Assembly (NCBI GenBank): GCA_903879825.1
Contig: CAIRND010000683.1
Span: forward strand, 1-6,186
Source: an uncultured Geobacteraceae bacterium
Lineage (GTDB): Bacteria > Desulfobacterota > Desulfuromonadia > Geobacterales > Pseudopelobacteraceae
DNA: 6,186 nucleotides
Direction: 5' to 3'
Shown: positions 1-6,186 of the stretch, piece by piece
Layout of the letters: each line of letters starts with the position of its first letter
How positions within the stretch are numbered: the first letter of the stretch is position 1
Position numbers and translations under genes: made by a program
Notes under the pieces: model-generated
What the model saw: the letters and a program-made list of their open reading frames with translations, nothing else
Told to the model about the DNA's origin: nothing
The model's database searches: none

Positions 1-1
1 A

Positions 2-193
2 ACGGGACTTGAGGTCTTCATGATCGGAGATCGTAATTTGACACTTGCCTTTCAGATGCTGGAGGAGTACCGCATACCGGTCGTCGCCAAAGATATCGGA
101 GGACAGGTTGGCCGGAAAATTATCATGAACAGCTCCACCGGGGTGATTCTGGTCGGCAAGGGGAAAAAAGCTGGTGCCGGTGTCTGCCAGTGA
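2..193 (+). CDS. cheD: Chemoreceptor glutamine deamidase CheD, C-terminal part (5' end outside window)
   Basis: This is the last 63 codons of a gene entering from the left edge, ending at TGA 191-193. The visible protein has the conserved CheD C-terminal pattern: an IGDRN block (visible residues 8-12), then an amphipathic helix, then AKDIGG (29-34) and GRK (37-39), followed by a short strand with TG (46-47). In known CheD proteins this part completes the fold. The enzyme deamidates, and can demethylate, glutamine residues on methyl-accepting chemotaxis proteins, and it often partners CheC or CheY in adaptation. The catalytic Cys-His-Thr residues lie further upstream in the family, so activity cannot be judged here. 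The tail is a short Gly/Lys-rich stretch ending in VCQ. The stop overlaps the GTG start of the next gene by four bases. The gene implies a chemosensory cluster to the left, which is not visible. Confidence 0.88.
   Translation, partial: TGLEVFMIGDRNLTLAFQMLEEYRIPVVAKDIGGQVGRKIIMNSSTGVILVGKGKKAGAGVCQ
190..193 (+). promoter_or_regulatory. GTGA stop/start overlap, cheD to hybrid kinase
   Basis: The GTG start of the kinase (190-192) shares bases with the cheD TGA stop (191-193). No convincing Shine-Dalgarno sequence lies 5-12 bases upstream. The nearest purine-rich run, around 157-170, is about 20 or more bases away. Translation of the kinase therefore probably depends on ribosomes terminating on cheD and re-initiating, which would tie the kinase level to CheD synthesis. 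The overlap is seen directly; the coupling is inference. Confidence 0.7.
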
Positions 194-2904
194 TAAAATT
201 TACCAGTATCAAACATAAACTGGTTTTTTTTCTCAGTACCTTCATTACGATTTTGTTGATCGCAATTGCCGTTGGGACCTATGTCTATTTCCGGCATACC
301 ACCAAGGAATTAATCTTAGGCCAGCAGTATTCCACGCTTACGGTCGTCGCCAAAGGGCTTGACGACATAATAGTCACCTCCCATAATTCCCTGATCGCCG
401 TCGCGAATATCACACCGGTTGAATATCTTCACAGCAATAAGAAGCTGCAGACGTGGCTGGATGATAAAGCGGCCTTGCGCACTGTTTTCAGTAATGGTCT
501 GTTTGTTGTGGACTCAGAGGGAATTATGCTTGTCACTTCCCCAAAGGCGCCACGACTGTACGGTTCCTCCTACGCGTACCGAGACTACTTTAAAAAGACG
601 ATTGCTCGTGGTAAGCCATACATTTCTCCTCCCTTCCTCTCTACCGTCGATTACCACCCGATAATTATGATGACAGCTCCTATTCGTGACCGGAACGGTA
701 CGATCAAGGCGATGTTGTTGGGGGCCGTTGACCTGATTCAGGAAAACGGGATCTTTCATGAACTGACAAAGCCTCTCACTGAAGCTTCAGGTTCTATGTC
801 TCTGTTTGGAATGGATGGAACAATTATCGTGTCCCCCGACAAATCCCGAATCATGCAAAAGGATGTGGCGTTCGGCAAAAATTTACTGTTTGACAAGGCA
901 TTGGAAGGTTTTGAGGGCTCTGGTGAAACGGTCAACTCTCAGGGTCTGCGCGTACTTTCCTCGTTTAAACGACTTGAGAATGTCGGGTGGATTTTGACGG
1001 GTAATTTCCCGCTTGACGAGGCATATCGACCAATTACCCGATTTCGTACCTTCTATCTGGCGGGATTGTTTTTTGTGATCCTTACCTGCATTGCTCTCGC
1101 CTGGAAGCTTGGCCTGGAGATTAGTGCTCCACTGGAAAATATTTCTCAGCAAGTTGTCGCACTGGCTCACTCCGGATCGGACAAGCAACCACACGTTGTC
1201 TGCCTTCGGACGGATGAACTTGGTCACCTGGCAGATTCTTTTAACATGCTGCTTGATGAAGTTCAGCGCCGTGAAATGAAGTTGCTCGAATTCTCTGCCC
1301 TTGTGGAACAGAAAAACAGTGAATTGGAACATGCTCTGGGTCTCGCCAAGCAGGCAACTCGCGCCAAGAGTGCGTTTCTGGCCATGATGAGCCATGAAAT
1401 TCGTACACCAATGAACGCGGTAATCGGCATGACCGGTATTTTGCTGGATACCGAATTAAGCAGAGAACAGCGTGAGTATGCTGAAATAGTGAGTAAAAGC
1501 AGCGAGAGTCTGCTGGGCTTGGTTAATGATATACTTGACTTTTCGAAGAGTGAGACCGGCAAAATAGAGTTGGAGATTCTTGCTTTCAACCTGCAGGTAG
1601 TTGTGGAAGATACCGCTGACATGCTGGCAGTGCTTGCTGCGGAAGCGGGACTGGAACTTATCTGCCGAATTGATCCTGATGTGCCGTTGCACCTGAAAGG
1701 GGACTCGGGACGACTCCGCCAGATCATTATCAATCTGGCAGGTAATGCCATTAAATTTACCCATACCGGATACGTGGAAATAAGATCATCACTCAAGTCG
1801 GATCAGGATGGCATCGTAGAGTTAGTGTTTGAAATTAACGACACCGGTATCGGTATTGCGGAAGATCGGCGCGAGGTTATTTTTAACCCTTTTACTCAAG
1901 CTGACGGGTCCACCACCCGGAAATATGGCGGCACAGGGTTGGGCCTGGCAATCAGTAAACAACTTGTATCATTGATGGGGGGAGAAATAGGCATAGAGAG
2001 CACAGCTTCAAAAGGTTCGACATTCTGGTTTACCGTTCGTTTGGAAAAACAGCCGGACGAATCTCTCTCGTTGCTGTCCTCTCAAGGCACCCTGCAGAAG
2101 AAATATGATACACTCTCGTTACCGGTTAACGCCGTATATTCCGAGCTCAGATTCCGTGTTCTGCTGGCGGAAGACAATACAATCAATCAGAAAGTCGCTC
2201 AGATCATGCTGAACAAACTTGGCTTCAAAGCTGATGTTGTCGCCAACGGCCTTGAAGCCGTCAAGGCTCTGGAGTTGATTAATTACGATCTGGTGTTTAT
2301 GGATTGCCATATGCCTGAGATGGACGGCTATGAAGCGACCGCACAGATCCGAAGTAGCGATTCGAATGTACTCAATCACGCGGTTCCGATCGTTGCCATG
2401 ACTGCCAATAGTATGGAATGTGACCGTAAAAAGTGCTTTGAATCGGGTATGAACGCATACCTTGCCAAACCGGTACAGCGGGAAGAGCTTGCAGCGGTGC
2501 TTGATACGTGGCTGGTGATGAGAACAGCTCGCGGTTCCACGGAGCAGATGTGTGCCTCCGACAGCCAACCCGGCCGGTTGCTTTTCGATGCGGCCGATAT
2601 TCTGGAGCGTTTCGAAGACGAAATTTTTGTGCGAAGTATTTTAGAGGAGTCGCTCGAGGAGATCCCCGTATTACTCAAAGAACTCCAGACGTTGTGCCGT
2701 GGCGAGGACTGCCTGGCCATCAGGTTGCAGGCCCATACTCTGAAGGGCCTCGCGGCAAATATCAGTACTCCGTGTCTGCGTGAGAGCGCCTTGCGCGTTG
2801 AAGCCGCTGCAAAAGAGGGCGCGCTTCAAACGGTGCGCGAATTCCTGCCCGAAGTTGAACGGCAGGCGCTACTGGCGCAGGAAGCGATTAGAACGTATCT
2901 GTAG
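190..2904 (+). CDS. Membrane-bound Cache-HAMP hybrid histidine kinase with receiver and Hpt (BarA/ArcB-like tripartite type)
   Basis: This is a 904-residue sensor kinase starting at GTG. The next Met is residue 113, well past the first membrane helix, so the GTG start is firm. Domains in order: TM1 about 11-34; extracytoplasmic double-Cache-like sensor about 35-285, with VVDSEGIML near 106-114, RDYF at 131-134, YISPPF at 144-149 and a GAVDL strand at 178-182; TM2 about 288-308; HAMP about 306-362 (Pro314, DELG at 342-345); short coiled coil; HisKA with SHEIRTP and phospho-acceptor His402; HATPase with N box Asn515/Asn519, G1 DTGIGI 551-556, F box 565-568 and G2 GGTGLGL 580-586; receiver about 655-775 with Glu661/Asp662, acceptor Asp705, Thr738 and Lys760; Hpt about 798-895 with His849 in AHTLKGL. 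All phosphotransfer residues are present, so a full His402-Asp705-His849 relay is expected. The signal is unknown. The final Asp acceptor must be on another protein, plausibly one of the two downstream products. Confidence 0.95.
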   Translation: MIKFTSIKHKLVFFLSTFITILLIAIAVGTYVYFRHTTKELILGQQYSTLTVVAKGLDDIIVTSHNSLIAVANITPVEYLHSNKKLQTWLDDKAALRTVFSNGLFVVDSEGIMLVTSPKAPRLYGSSYAYRDYFKKTIARGKPYISPPFLSTVDYHPIIMMTAPIRDRNGTIKAMLLGAVDLIQENGIFHELTKPLTEASGSMSLFGMDGTIIVSPDKSRIMQKDVAFGKNLLFDKALEGFEGSGETVNSQGLRVLSSFKRLENVGWILTGNFPLDEAYRPITRFRTFYLAGLFFVILTCIALAWKLGLEISAPLENISQQVVALAHSGSDKQPHVVCLRTDELGHLADSFNMLLDEVQRREMKLLEFSALVEQKNSELEHALGLAKQATRAKSAFLAMMSHEIRTPMNAVIGMTGILLDTELSREQREYAEIVSKSSESLLGLVNDILDFSKSETGKIELEILAFNLQVVVEDTADMLAVLAAEAGLELICRIDPDVPLHLKGDSGRLRQIIINLAGNAIKFTHTGYVEIRSSLKSDQDGIVELVFEINDTGIGIAEDRREVIFNPFTQADGSTTRKYGGTGLGLAISKQLVSLMGGEIGIESTASKGSTFWFTVRLEKQPDESLSLLSSQGTLQKKYDTLSLPVNAVYSELRFRVLLAEDNTINQKVAQIMLNKLGFKADVVANGLEAVKALELINYDLVFMDCHMPEMDGYEATAQIRSSDSNVLNHAVPIVAMTANSMECDRKKCFESGMNAYLAKPVQREELAAVLDTWLVMRTARGSTEQMCASDSQPGRLLFDAADILERFEDEIFVRSILEESLEEIPVLLKELQTLCRGEDCLAIRLQAHTLKGLAANISTPCLRESALRVEAAAKEGALQTVREFLPEVERQALLAQEAIRTYL

Positions 2905-2905
2905 T

Positions 2906-2911
2906 AAAGGA
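2906..2911 (+). promoter_or_regulatory. Ribosome binding site of the second hybrid kinase
   Basis: AAAGGA lies eight bases before the ATG at 2920, a normal Shine-Dalgarno spacing, and it fixes that start. The site overlaps a second in-frame stop (TAA 2905-2907) placed directly after the TAG stop of the preceding kinase, so the upstream gene ends in tandem stops. Only 15 bases separate the two genes, which leaves no room for a separate promoter or terminator. Confidence 0.75.
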
Positions 2912-2919
2912 CGCCGTCA

Positions 2920-5649
2920 ATGCTGACAGACAATCCCGCTGCTCCTCTGATTCTTATCGTTGAATCCGACACTGACTCTGCCGTGTTGATGGAGGTGTCC
3001 CTTCAGGATGCAGCCGAAGCATATCGCCTGGAGATTGTCGGCACTCTGCATGCTGCGCACGCGGCGCTGGCGTTTCAGGCTCCTGACCTGATCATAACAA
3101 GTGATACGCTGTCTGATGGCGACGGGATGAAGTTGGTGCGAGCAACTGACGCTGTCTGCCCGGTTATAGTATTGTTGTCACCGGACAGTGGATTGGTTGT
3201 TGAGGATGTATTGCAGGCGGGAGCAGTGGAGTGTCTTGTTACACCGGCGTCTGTACCGGTAACTCTGCCTCTTGCGGTTAAATATGCATTGAAACTATGG
3301 GCTGTTGCCGCTGTTCGTAAAAAAGCGGATGAAGCCGTCCACGCTGCCAAACAGGATTGGGAACACACGTTTGATGCGGTTCCTGACCTGATCTCAATAA
3401 TTGATACCACCCACACCATTATCCGCGTCAATAGGGCTATGGCTGTTCGTTGTGGTCTTTCACCGGACGAGTTAATAGGCAGGAAATGCCATGAAGTGAT
3501 GCATTGTTCTGATGAACCACTTGCATTCTGTCCTCATACCATAATGATGCAGACTGGCTTGGAACAGTACCGGCACATTGAAGAAAAACGACTGAACGGT
3601 GTGTTTGATGTTACCGTATCGCCCTTGTATAACCGCGAAGGCCAGTTGATTGCCAGTGTTCATGTCGCTCGGGATGTTACTGAACGAAAGCAAAATGAGA
3701 TTGAACTGAGTGAGGCAAAAGGTAAATTGCAGGCCACCATCGATGCAATTCCGGACCTTCTGTTTATTGTGGGGTTAGATGGCTGCTACCACGAGTTTTA
3801 TTCGCCCCGATCCGATCTGTTGGCTGCACCCGTTGAGGAATTAATCGGCAAAAAAGTTTCAGAAATTCTCCCCCCAGATGCCGCGGATGTCTGTATGTCT
3901 GCAATTCAGGAGGCTTTTGAAAAGGGGTACTCGTTCGGCAAAAAGTTTGAACTTCCGCTTCCGCAGGGTACGTTTTGGTTCGAACTTTCTGTTTCTAATA
4001 TGATGTCCCGTTCAACGCTTGATCCTCGTTTTATCGTGCTTTCCCGTGATATTACCGAGCGCAAACGGGCAGAAGATGAGGTGCGGGAGAGTGAAAATCG
4101 CTACCGGAATCTTATGGAGAACGTGCCAGCTATCATTTACCGCTTTTCAACAACTCGTGGCGGACTGTTTTACTCAACTAAAGTAGAGGAGGTCTTTGGT
4201 TACCCACTTCAGACCTTTTATGATAATCCGCTGCTCTGGAAAGATTCCATCCATCCTGATGACCGTGCGAGTGTTGAAACTTATATTGATACAATATGCA
4301 GAGATGGCGAACGTGGCTCCGATGTCGAATACCGGGTGAAAAACCGCTCCGGAGACTGGCTCTGGTTGCGCGATCGCTTGATTCAGCGGGAGGTGACAGA
4401 TGGCGATGTGGTTATTTTTGGTATGGCCCAGAATATAACCAAACTTAAACGGGCAGAGCTGGAACGTAAGACCCTTGAAGCCCAGTTTCAGCAGACACAG
4501 AAACTTGAGAGTCTTGGGGTGCTGGCTGGCGGTATCGCCCATGATTTTAACAATATCCTGACCATTATCCTGGGCCACTGTTACATAGTGGATGAGGAGA
4601 TAGATTCGGGAATAGATCACAAACAGCATTTCAAGCAGATCGAACGTGCGGCGGGACGGGCAGCGGATCTGTGCCGCCAGATGTTGTCCTACGCGGGGAA
4701 AAATGCACTGGTGCAAAGCCGGATAAACCTGTGGATGATGCTGGACGAGAATGTAAAGATGCTCCAGTCGGCGATAAAAAAGAACGTCGCAATCGAATGT
4801 GACTTCAAATTCAATGTGCCTGAAATCAGTGGGGACAGTGCCCAGATCCAGCAGGTAATCATGAATCTGATTATCAATGCTGCCGAGGCTATCGGGAACA
4901 ACAACGGTACTATCAAAATTTCGCTTGAAAAGCATTTTGTCCGGTCTGGTCACGAGCATCGTGATTTCTTCGGTACTATCATGCCGTCCGCAACATACGC
5001 TTGTTTAACGGTGTCTGATAATGGTTGCGGCATGGATGCGGAAACTCAAAAGCGGATATTCGAACCGTTCTACACCACAAAATTAGCCGGCCGAGGCTTG
5101 GGAATGTCTGCGGTGCTTGGCATTATCAAATCACATAATGGATCGTTGCAGTTATCAAGCACACTTGGTGGCGGTACTACATTTAAGGTTTACCTCCCCG
5201 TGTGTGCCGGCACTGATGTCAATGATTTCACACCAACAACAGGGCTATTCCTGCCAGGAAAGGGCAGGGGGACTGTTCTACTGGTAGATGATGAGGAATC
5301 TATACGTATTATTGGTTCGGCCCTTTTGAAAGCGATGGGCTTTTCAGTTATGACTGCACCTAACGGTCGCGATGCGCTTGACAAATATCGTGAACATGGA
5401 AGCGAGATAGATCTGATCCTGTTGGATCTTATGATGCCCGTGATGAGTGGAATCGATACATTCCAGGCCCTGCGCGGTATAAACCCGGAAATTCCGATAG
5501 TAATTTGTAGCGGTTACAGCGTTGAAGGGATTATGGAAGAACTCAAAAATGATCACCACGCTGCGGTGATCCAAAAGCCGTATAAGCCGGAACAGTTGCG
5601 GAACACGTTGATGAAACTTCTCGAAAAAACGGAGGAGCGTTTACAATGA
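2920..5649 (+). CDS. Soluble multi-PAS hybrid histidine kinase with degenerate N-terminal receiver and intact C-terminal receiver
   Basis: This is a 909-residue protein with no signal peptide or membrane helix, so cytoplasmic. Domains in order: receiver-like domain about 9-124 lacking the key phosphorylation residues; helical linker; PAS1 about 148-257 with Cys190, Cys196 and Cys204, ending in RDVTERK; PAS2 about 267-384, ending in RDITERK; PAS3 about 393-512, PAS_3-like with HPDDR 445-449 and WLWLRDR 480-486; NtrB-like HisKA with GGIAHDFNN and acceptor His541; HATPase with N box Asn649/Asn653, G1 DNGCGM 700-705, F box FEPFYTTK 714-721 and G2 GRGLGMS 724-730; C-terminal receiver about 784-905 with Asp790/Asp791, acceptor Asp836, Ser864 and Lys886. 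The kinase core and last receiver look functional. There is no Hpt, unlike the preceding kinase, so the terminal receiver may autoregulate the kinase or take phosphate from the neighbour's Hpt. Signals are presumably intracellular (redox, ligand or cofactor through PAS), but no cofactor can be assigned. The stop overlaps the next start. Confidence 0.94.
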   Translation: MLTDNPAAPLILIVESDTDSAVLMEVSLQDAAEAYRLEIVGTLHAAHAALAFQAPDLIITSDTLSDGDGMKLVRATDAVCPVIVLLSPDSGLVVEDVLQAGAVECLVTPASVPVTLPLAVKYALKLWAVAAVRKKADEAVHAAKQDWEHTFDAVPDLISIIDTTHTIIRVNRAMAVRCGLSPDELIGRKCHEVMHCSDEPLAFCPHTIMMQTGLEQYRHIEEKRLNGVFDVTVSPLYNREGQLIASVHVARDVTERKQNEIELSEAKGKLQATIDAIPDLLFIVGLDGCYHEFYSPRSDLLAAPVEELIGKKVSEILPPDAADVCMSAIQEAFEKGYSFGKKFELPLPQGTFWFELSVSNMMSRSTLDPRFIVLSRDITERKRAEDEVRESENRYRNLMENVPAIIYRFSTTRGGLFYSTKVEEVFGYPLQTFYDNPLLWKDSIHPDDRASVETYIDTICRDGERGSDVEYRVKNRSGDWLWLRDRLIQREVTDGDVVIFGMAQNITKLKRAELERKTLEAQFQQTQKLESLGVLAGGIAHDFNNILTIILGHCYIVDEEIDSGIDHKQHFKQIERAAGRAADLCRQMLSYAGKNALVQSRINLWMMLDENVKMLQSAIKKNVAIECDFKFNVPEISGDSAQIQQVIMNLIINAAEAIGNNNGTIKISLEKHFVRSGHEHRDFFGTIMPSATYACLTVSDNGCGMDAETQKRIFEPFYTTKLAGRGLGMSAVLGIIKSHNGSLQLSSTLGGGTTFKVYLPVCAGTDVNDFTPTTGLFLPGKGRGTVLLVDDEESIRIIGSALLKAMGFSVMTAPNGRDALDKYREHGSEIDLILLDLMMPVMSGIDTFQALRGINPEIPIVICSGYSVEGIMEELKNDHHAAVIQKPYKPEQLRNTLMKLLEKTEERLQ
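2944..3291 (+). other. Pseudo-receiver domain encoded at the start of the second hybrid kinase
   Basis: Residues 9-124 have the hydrophobic pattern of a CheY-like fold (LILIVE, then PDLIIT, then PVIVLL, then AGAVECLVTP), but the conserved sites are changed. The acidic pair reads Glu15-Ser16 where the metal-binding Asp is expected. Ungapped alignment puts Ser61 at the phospho-acceptor position, with Asp62 beside it. Leu86 sits at the Thr/Ser position and Thr108 replaces the invariant Lys. The Pro after the acceptor is Ser65. Such pseudo-receivers are known to act as protein-interaction or dimerisation modules rather than phospho-switches. That role here is inference. Confidence 0.7.
3361..3690 (+). 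other. PAS domain with a Cys/His cluster (PAS1 of the second hybrid kinase)
   Basis: Residues 148-257 form the first PAS/PAC unit. Between its helices is a segment with Cys190-His191, His195-Cys196 and Cys204-Pro-His206 (bases 3487-3537). From memory, a PAS variant with a G-K-C...H...P...CP signature recurs in multi-PAS kinases of anaerobic Desulfobacterota. The clustered thiols and imidazoles could bind a metal or act as a redox switch, but no cofactor can be proven from sequence. Confidence 0.6.
5551..5571 (+). repeat. Perfect 7-bp inverted repeat inside the terminal receiver coding region
   Basis: GATCACC at 5551-5557 and its exact reverse complement GGTGATC at 5565-5571 flank a 7-base spacer. 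The site encodes residues near 878-884, just before the conserved Lys-Pro of the receiver, and lies 75 bases before the next start codon. There is no following T-run, so it is not a terminator. It may be a chance mRNA hairpin or a DNA-binding half-site pair. The repeat is seen; any function is unproven. Confidence 0.3.
5631..5636 (+). promoter_or_regulatory. Ribosome binding site of the receiver-PAS gene, with ATGA overlap
   Basis: GGAGGA at 5631-5636, within the end of the hybrid kinase gene, lies nine bases before the ATG at 5646. That ATG shares the sequence ATGA (5646-5649) with the kinase TGA stop. The strong Shine-Dalgarno plus overlap supports this start and indicates translational coupling, with independent initiation also possible. 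Confidence 0.8.
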
Positions 5650-6186
5650 TACCGACAACGCACTGCCGAATATTGCTCGTTGATGACGAAGAAGGTATCC
5701 GTTTTACTCTGGGGTGCCTGCTCAGAAAAGAGGGCTACCTGGTTGATGTTGCCGCTGGCCATGTCGATGCGATTGACTGTCTTCAGTCTGCGCACTATGA
5801 TCTTGCCTTTGTGGATATTATGCTTGCCGGAGAGAGCGGCATTAACGTGCTGCATGACATCAAAGCTATTTCCCCCGCAACACAGGTCGTCATGTTTACG
5901 GCGCGCCCCGAGGTTGCAACGGCTGCCGAAGCTGTTCGCCTTGGTGCCTTCGATTACATCACCAAGCCGGTGCAGCCCAAAACATTGATGTCGATCAGTC
6001 GCCTTGCCCTGACAGCCAAGAAAATGCGTGATGATCAAGACCGCTATCAAGCCAATCTTGATGCCATTTTTCGCACGGTCTCCGATTCAATTATCCTGAT
6101 TGATAAGGAGGGTCGTCTCGCTCAATTTAATGCGACTGCAGAAAATCTCTGCGGATATACCAGTAGTCTGGTCGGCAGTAATATTG
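5646..6186 (+). CDS. Response regulator with N-terminal receiver and PAS domain (3' end outside window)
   Basis: This reading frame stays open to the right edge; 180 residues are visible. Residues 7-122 are a complete receiver with the ILLVDDEE start (Asp13/Asp14), acceptor Asp57 in FVDIMLAGESG, Thr85 in MFTAR and Lys107-Pro108 in YITKP. A charged helix (about 123-140) leads into a PAS domain from about 138 (AIFRTVSDSIILIDKEG, then NATAENLCGY), cut at residue 180. The receiver is expected to take phosphate from the Hpt of the membrane kinase or from His541 of the adjacent kinase. The output domain is missing. The receiver-linker-PAS wording resembles PAS-containing sigma-54-dependent (NtrC/AtoC-type) activators, but a receiver-PAS histidine kinase or a diguanylate cyclase is also possible. 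The ATG start is supported by GGAGGA at proper spacing and by overlap with the previous stop. Confidence 0.9.
   Translation, partial: MIPTTHCRILLVDDEEGIRFTLGCLLRKEGYLVDVAAGHVDAIDCLQSAHYDLAFVDIMLAGESGINVLHDIKAISPATQVVMFTARPEVATAAEAVRLGAFDYITKPVQPKTLMSISRLALTAKKMRDDQDRYQANLDAIFRTVSDSIILIDKEGRLAQFNATAENLCGYTSSLVGSNI

Noticed and set aside
562..735. Possible amino-acid-binding signature in the Cache domain
   Set aside because: RDYF only loosely resembles the R-x-W-Y core of the amino-acid dCache motif as I recall it, and the Tyr expected five residues before the Arg is Ser126. No amino-acid ligand is claimed.
883..1796. Two antisense open frames of about 170-177 codons opposite the first kinase
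   Set aside because: Both mirror the HAMP/HisKA/HATPase coding region. The translations are low-complexity or featureless and no ribosome binding site was convincing.
2905..2919. Intergenic gap as a promoter or terminator
   Set aside because: At 15 bases it holds only a second stop codon and a ribosome binding site. There is no hairpin or promoter-like pair.
3238..3263. Imperfect inverted repeat (GTTAC-A-CCGG with CCGGTAAC)
   Set aside because: It contains a bulge, sits inside the pseudo-receiver coding region, and has no positional link to a start or stop.
3361..4455. Three consecutive PAS units as a DNA-level tandem repeat
   Set aside because: The boundaries share short TERK/RAE-like wording, but the three units differ strongly in sequence. 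They are ancient homologous domains, not a recent duplication.
4174..4959. Long antisense open frame (261 codons) opposite the PAS3/HisKA region
   Set aside because: It lies wholly opposite well-conserved kinase coding sequence, its translation shows no recognisable domain, and it has no neighbour organisation. It is a coding shadow.
5250..5268. GC-rich 6-bp inverted repeat (CCTGCC and GGCAGG)
   Set aside because: It encodes the Pro/Gly linker before the terminal receiver, has no T-run after it, and its stem length is expected by chance in a window this size.

Overview
The window is a tightly packed, single-strand (+) signalling operon fragment. It holds four genes and essentially no non-coding DNA. 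In order they are: the 3' end of cheD (2-193); a membrane-bound tripartite hybrid histidine kinase with a C-terminal phosphotransfer domain (190-2904); a soluble multi-PAS hybrid histidine kinase (2920-5649); and the 5' part of a receiver-PAS response regulator that runs off the window (5646-6186). The junctions are a 4-base stop/start overlap (GTGA), a 15-base gap carrying a good ribosome binding site, and a second 4-base overlap (ATGA). The genes are therefore almost certainly co-transcribed. No promoter, terminator, RNA gene, mobile element or CRISPR array was seen, and no stretch over 300 bases lacks a gene.

The organism is probably a Gram-negative bacterium of the Geobacter/Desulfuromonas type (Desulfobacterota). 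The reasons are the very large multi-PAS hybrid kinases, the cysteine-bearing PAS variant, a cheD followed by stacked two-component genes, and roughly balanced base composition. This rests on style and remembered family resemblance, not on a search, so it is tentative.

How the genes may work together: the first kinase has two membrane helices flanking a large extracytoplasmic Cache-type sensor. It then carries HAMP, HisKA, HATPase, receiver and Hpt modules, a complete His-Asp-His relay whose Hpt needs a downstream receiver. The second kinase has no membrane segment. It begins with a receiver-like domain that has lost its key phosphorylation residues, continues through three PAS domains and an NtrB-like kinase core, and ends in an intact receiver. 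It has no Hpt. The third protein begins with an intact receiver. An economical model is that the Hpt of the first kinase and the His of the second feed the receivers of proteins two and three. The preceding cheD suggests the operon is attached to a chemosensory gene cluster lying upstream. These links are inference from gene order and domain content.

The most unusual elements are the degenerate N-terminal receiver of the second kinase and the Cys/His-rich PAS domain that follows it.
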